From contig CAZXCK010000027.1 in assembly GCA_964639225.1 (NCBI GenBank), positions 1 through 35,472 on the forward strand: a DNA stretch of 35,472 nucleotides, read 5' to 3'. The position numbers and the translations under genes were made by a program. The notes beneath the pieces were generated by a model that was given only the letters and a program-made list of their open reading frames with translations, had not been told where the DNA came from and made no database searches. Of this stretch, positions 32,225 to 35,472 are shown one piece after another (the stretch's first letter is position 1; every line of letters begins with the position of its first letter). Origin of the DNA: CAZXCK01 sp964639225. GTDB lineage: Bacteria > Chloroflexota > Anaerolineae > Aggregatilineales > Phototrophicaceae.

Positions 32225-33266
32225 GCCGCACCGCGTCGAACGTCACCACCTGCAAAACTGCCTGCGCCAGCCGCAGCGCGGCAGCGTAGTCATCGCGGCT
32301 CAACAGCGCCGCCGGACTGTGAATGTAGCGGCACGGCATGGAGATCACCGCCGACGGGATGCCCGCCTCGGCCAGATGAATCGAGCCGGCGTCGGTGCCG
32401 CCGCCCAACTGCGTCTTGAGCTGGTAGGGGATTCCGTTTTCCTCGGCGGTGCGCCGCAGCAGTTTGAGCAGGCCCGGATGGGCGATCATGCTGCGGTCCA
32501 TCACCGTCAGCGCCGGACCGGCGCCCACCCGGCAGGCGGGGTTAATCTCGTCGCCGTCGTCCGGGTCGCTGGTGGGATTGGGCAGATCGTGAGCGGTCGT
32601 CCCTTCGAGCACCAGAGCCAGGTCCGGCTGGAAGGTCTGCGCGGCCACTTTGGCCCCGCGCAGGCCGATCTCCTCCTGCACGGTGAAGGCTGCCAGCACA
32701 TCGACCGGGTACGGCCCGCCCTGCAGCACATCGACCAGCAGCGAGCAGCCCACGCGGTCATCGAAGGCTTTGCCGCGCAGCATGGTATCGCCCAGTTCCA
32801 TATACTGCGTGTCGAAAGCCACCCGGTCGCCACGTTTGACCTTGCCATTGGCCGAGCCGTTGCTGGTCGCGCCAATGTCGATGCGCAGATTGCTGATCTT
32901 GACCACGTTCTGATCGCGGTTCATGTGGATGGGCGTCCAGATGATGACACCCGGCAGCAGATCGTCGCCCACTTTGACGCGCAGACCCGGCAGGATGCGC
33001 GGGTCCACGCCGCCCACGTTGGTAAAGCGGATCAGCCCGTTGCTGTCGATGCCGGTCACCATGAAGCCGATCTCGTCCATGTGCGCGGCGATCATCACGC
33101 GCGGGCGGCCTTCGCTGGCGCTGCCGCGCTTGACGGCGGTCACGCTGCCCATCGCGTCGATGCGGATGTCCTCGGCGTGGCCTTTGATGGCCTCGAGGAC
33201 GATTTTACGGACGGCTTCTTCTCTGCCGGTAACGCCGACCGCTTCCGATAGCTGTTGTAGGATCAT
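32217..33266 (-). CDS. M42 family metallopeptidase (second paralog)
   Basis: The 349-residue enzyme has H62/D64 (AAHMDEIG), D169 (KAFDDR), E198/E199 (TVQEEIGLRG), E221 (VLEGTTAHD, Glu in place of Asp, as in the YsdC-like branch) and H316 (CRYIHS). The metal site is thus complete but of a different subclass from the copy at 29993-30991. ATG 33266 is used; the stop overlaps the start of the next gene (ATGGCTGA). Upstream lies a 164-nt spacer with a long palindrome. Confidence 0.95.
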   Translation of the reverse strand: MILQQLSEAVGVTGREEAVRKIVLEAIKGHAEDIRIDAMGSVTAVKRGSASEGRPRVMIAAHMDEIGFMVTGIDSNGLIRFTNVGGVDPRILPGLRVKVGDDLLPGVIIWTPIHMNRDQNVVKISNLRIDIGATSNGSANGKVKRGDRVAFDTQYMELGDTMLRGKAFDDRVGCSLLVDVLQGGPYPVDVLAAFTVQEEIGLRGAKVAAQTFQPDLALVLEGTTAHDLPNPTSDPDDGDEINPACRVGAGPALTVMDRSMIAHPGLLKLLRRTAEENGIPYQLKTQLGGGTDAGSIHLAEAGIPSAVISMPCRYIHSPAALLSRDDYAAALRLAQAVLQVVTFDAVRHG

Positions 33267-33335
33267 CGTTTGTGTGTGCCTCGTCTTTCTGCGGTCCGGC
33301 TTATCTGACGGACAATCCAGATTACGTCCAATCTC

Positions 33336-33419
33336 ACCTCACCCCCGTCTCGCTTTGCTCGACTCCCCCTCTCCAAACATTGGAGAGGGGAAAGCGAACG
33401 CAGTGAGCAGGGGTGAGGT
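33336..33419. repeat. 84-bp branched palindrome
   Basis: An outer stem ACCTCACCCC (33336-33345) / GGGGTGAGGT (33410-33419), a middle TCGCTTT (33350-33356) / AAAGCGA (33391-33397) and an inner perfect stem CCCCTCTCCAA (33366-33376), loop ACA, TTGGAGAGGGG (33380-33390). It lies between two M42 genes, has no ORF, and may be a dispersed repeat of this genome that also reduces read-through. Confidence 0.8.
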
Positions 33420-33430
33420 CAGGCCGGTTC

Positions 33431-34516
33431 CTACGATTCCGTTTGTTCTTCCTTCAGTTCGTCCCAGTCGATGGTCGCCAGGAAATCGGCGTCGAGCTGG
33501 GCGATAAAATGCGCCAGCAGCCGCCCGGCGCGTTCGACGTCGCTCATGTCCAGCGTCTCCACCGGCGAGTGCATGTTGCGCAGCGAAATACTCAGCAGCG
33601 CGGTGGGCACGCCCTGGCGCGCCACCTGGATGGCCCAGGCGTCGGTGCCGCTGGCCCCGGCGATGGGGTCGTCCTGGATTTTGATCTCGTGGTAGCGGGC
33701 CACCTCTTTGATCTGCCTGCGCAGCTTTTCGTGGAAGTTGGGGCCGATGCCCATCACCGGGCCGCCGCCCATCTCGCTGGCGGTGTCGGCGTCGACGCCG
33801 GGCTGGTCGGCGAAGGTCACGTCCAGGGCGATAGCGATGTCCGGCTCAATCTGGTAGGCGGCGGTCGTCGCGCCGCGCAGTCCCGTCTCTTCCTGGACCG
33901 TCGCCACCGCGTATACATCCCAACTGTGACGCATCCCCTGAAGCCGGTCCAGCGCCAGCGTGACCGCCGCCACACAGGCGCGGTCGTCCATCGCTTTAGC
34001 GGCCACGCGCCCGTTCTGGAGTTCCAGCAGCGGCACATCGACGGTGATGAGGTCGCCCAGGCTGACCAGTTCCGCCACTTCGGCGGCGGGCAGGCCCACG
34101 TCGATCACCAGTTCGTCGAATGAGGGATACTGCTTGCGCTGCTCATCACTGAGCAGATGCGGCGGCACGGCGGCCACCACGCCGGGCAGCGGTCGCTGGC
34201 CGTGAACCAGCACCGGCTGCGCCAGCATGACGCGGTTATCCACGCCGCTGATGCGATGCACATAGATAAAGCCATCGACGATGTCGCGCACCATCAGGCC
34301 GATCTCGTCCATGTGGGCCGCCAGCATAATCCGGCGCGGCGGGTCAACCGGGTCGGTCGCCCGTTTGATGCCGATCAGGCTGCCCAGGCCGTCCTGCTGC
34401 ATTTCGTCGACGAGGTCGCGCCAGGCGTCGCGCACAATGTCGCGGACGGTGCCCTCATGGCCGGATGGCGCGTGCGCTTCGACCAGGTTCTTGAGATGCT
34501 GTTTAACATCCAGCAA
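33431..34516 (-). CDS. M42 family metallopeptidase (third paralog)
   Basis: The 361-residue enzyme has H68/D70 (AAHMDEIG), D177 (KAMDDR), E209/E210 (TVQEETGLRG), D232 (LDVTFAD) and H316 (RNMHSPVE). It has a longer C-terminal tail ending in an acidic stretch. Start TTG 34516 is chosen because AAGGAGAGAG lies about 7 nt upstream. It is the first gene of the minus-strand peptidase group. Divergence from the other two suggests distinct substrate ranges. Confidence 0.94.
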   Translation of the reverse strand: MLDVKQHLKNLVEAHAPSGHEGTVRDIVRDAWRDLVDEMQQDGLGSLIGIKRATDPVDPPRRIMLAAHMDEIGLMVRDIVDGFIYVHRISGVDNRVMLAQPVLVHGQRPLPGVVAAVPPHLLSDEQRKQYPSFDELVIDVGLPAAEVAELVSLGDLITVDVPLLELQNGRVAAKAMDDRACVAAVTLALDRLQGMRHSWDVYAVATVQEETGLRGATTAAYQIEPDIAIALDVTFADQPGVDADTASEMGGGPVMGIGPNFHEKLRRQIKEVARYHEIKIQDDPIAGASGTDAWAIQVARQGVPTALLSISLRNMHSPVETLDMSDVERAGRLLAHFIAQLDADFLATIDWDELKEEQTES

Positions 34517-34571
34517 GGTACTCTCTCCTTAATCTGTGCGATGCCGCGTCTGTTCGGCGGCACACACCCGG

Positions 34572-34580
34572 CAATTCTAC
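34572..34580 (-). promoter_or_regulatory. Extended -10 promoter of the M42 operon
   Basis: On the minus strand this reads TGG-TAGAAT, an extended -10 with 5 of 6 matches. No good -35 is present, which is usual for extended -10 promoters. It lies about 56 nt upstream of the TTG start at 34516. Confidence 0.35.
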
Positions 34581-34634
34581 CATCCACACCCGGCCAGCAA
34601 AAGCCACCTGAGTCCATGCCTGCGGTCCCCGCGC

Positions 34635-35234
34635 TTAATCACCGGGCGCTGGCGTGTCGGTCGGCGGCAGCAGCGGCGTTGGCTCTTCCGGCGGCGCGTC
34701 GGTTGGCGGCGGCTCGTCAGTTGGCGGCGGGTCCGTTGGCGGCGGCACGGGCGTATTGGTCGGCGCTGGCACCGGCGTATCCGTGGATGGCGGCAGCGGG
34801 GTGTCAGTTGGCGGCGGCACTGGCGTATCGGTCGGCAGTGGCGGCGGCGTATTGGTCGGAATCCGAGTCAGGGTGGGCGCGGGCGTGCTGGTTGGAATAA
34901 ACACCGGCGTCGGCGATATGAAGCGAGTGGGCACCACCGGCGGCGGGATGAACTGGCCCGGCGTCGGGCCGAGACCGCTGCCCGGCGTGAATGTCGGCAG
35001 CGGCGTGCGCGAGGGCGGCGGCGTATTGGTCGGCTGGTCGCCGCCGATGGGCGTGTTGGTGAACGTGGGCGTGTTCAGCGGCTGCTGCACGCTGCGGTCC
35101 GGCGCGGTGCCCCACAGGATGAACCCCAGCAGATAAAAGGGCAGCGTGCCCAGAATAATCAGGAAGAAGATCGTCCGCAGTAGAGTCTGGCGGCGGCTGC
35201 CGCTGCGGGGATTAAGATCGTAGGGTTGTCCCAT
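34635..35234 (-). CDS. Membrane-anchored Thr/Pro-rich surface protein
   Basis: The 199-residue protein has a short basic cytoplasmic start, one membrane helix (about 19-42) and an external region almost entirely of Pro, Thr, Asp and Ser, with repeated PPPTDTP and PAPTNTP units. Such mucin-like stalks are frequent in Chloroflexota and are likely glycosylated or disordered. It has no globular domain, so it may be a spacer or a truncated protein; the stop TGA is normal. The ATG at 35234 is used; GTG 35249 is possible, and a small hairpin GTGAG/CTCAC lies around the start. It is the last gene before the scaffold end. Confidence 0.65.
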   Translation of the reverse strand: MGQPYDLNPRSGSRRQTLLRTIFFLIILGTLPFYLLGFILWGTAPDRSVQQPLNTPTFTNTPIGGDQPTNTPPPSRTPLPTFTPGSGLGPTPGQFIPPPVVPTRFISPTPVFIPTSTPAPTLTRIPTNTPPPLPTDTPVPPPTDTPLPPSTDTPVPAPTNTPVPPPTDPPPTDEPPPTDAPPEEPTPLLPPTDTPAPGD

Positions 35235-35411
35235 AGTGAGAACACTCACGGCTCGTCACGATAACATCCCCAACTATAGCACAGCGCAACCATCCGTTAA
35301 ATGCAGGAATCCCCGGCGGCGCGGTGCTGTCACATCGAAGCGGTGAAGCACGCGGGTTTCGTTCGGAAACAGGGGCGGGTTTGCAGCTTTCGCGCCGCCA
35401 CCAGCAGTTTC

Positions 35412-35472
35412 AGTGCGGGCGCGCTGTAGCACGCCCTTACGATGGCGCGTAAGGGTGGCGTATACGCCACCC
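35412..35472. repeat. Truncated dispersed repeat at the scaffold end
   Basis: Bases 35412-35462 are the exact inverse of 1464-1514, with weaker identity back to 35373. It has the hairpin CCCTTACG (35434-35441) / CGTAAGGG (35448-35455), and its last 20 bases (35453-35472) form a perfect palindrome, GGGTGGCGTA/TACGCCACCC. The sequence stops here, which suggests that the repeat ended the assembly. Confidence 0.85.

Noticed and set aside
1..35472. tRNA, rRNA or integrase-att structure
   Set aside because: No cloverleaf, rRNA core sequence or integrase gene was recognised on reading either strand; a covariance search would be needed to be certain.

Overview
The window is one scaffold of a GC-rich bacterial genome, very probably a metagenome assembly: it holds two runs of exactly 100 N, and its right end stops inside a dispersed repeat. 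The gene set suggests Chloroflexota, perhaps Anaerolineae-like: Thr/Pro-rich envelope proteins, M50 proteases, a DUF362 protein, a family-5 peptide importer and several M42 peptidases. This placement is inference; no rRNA or tRNA gene was seen.

Left end (1-1670): a strong promoter-like sequence reads into a short structured RNA-like segment and toward the 3' end of a DUF3800 gene on the minus strand. About 430 bp of nested inverted repeats follow. 1670-4715: polyphosphate kinase 2, a DUF427 protein, a small M50-like membrane peptidase and an endonuclease IV-like TIM barrel. 4963-8807: an oligopeptide-type ABC importer (binding protein plus two permeases, no ATPase genes), with a strong hairpin between the binding protein and the first permease. 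8962-14289: a pteridine-reductase-like SDR with an altered catalytic Tyr, a TIR-domain protein, a Rad50/SbcC-type ATPase without an SbcD partner, and a Uma2-type nuclease preceded by an AT-rich regulatory region.

14467-18523: a Thr/Pro-rich lipoprotein, a large M50 protease whose 3' end overlaps a convergent OmpR-type regulator, and an UPF0173 metallo-beta-lactamase-fold hydrolase. 18556-24342: a glycan assembly cluster of one multi-spanning GT39/DUF2142-like protein and three GT-B glycosyltransferases, one interrupted by an assembly gap. 24343-24983: a repeat patch with a 112-bp tandem duplication, UUCG-type hairpins and a second gap flanked by an identical 55-mer. 24984-29758: a DUF362 protein, a DEDDh exonuclease, a small membrane protein, an NfeD-SPFH pair and an EamA transporter.

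The clearest new element is at 29758-29946: a 189-bp MITE-like insertion with perfect 12-bp terminal inverted repeats and a perfect 8-bp target-site duplication. It was inserted into the stop codon of the EamA gene and rebuilt the stop (TAA to TAG). 29993-34516 (minus strand) is a tightly packed operon of three divergent M42 metallopeptidases interleaved with a methyltransferase and a membrane-anchored protein of unknown function. A membrane-anchored Thr/Pro-rich protein and a truncated repeat, ending in a perfect 20-bp palindrome, close the window.
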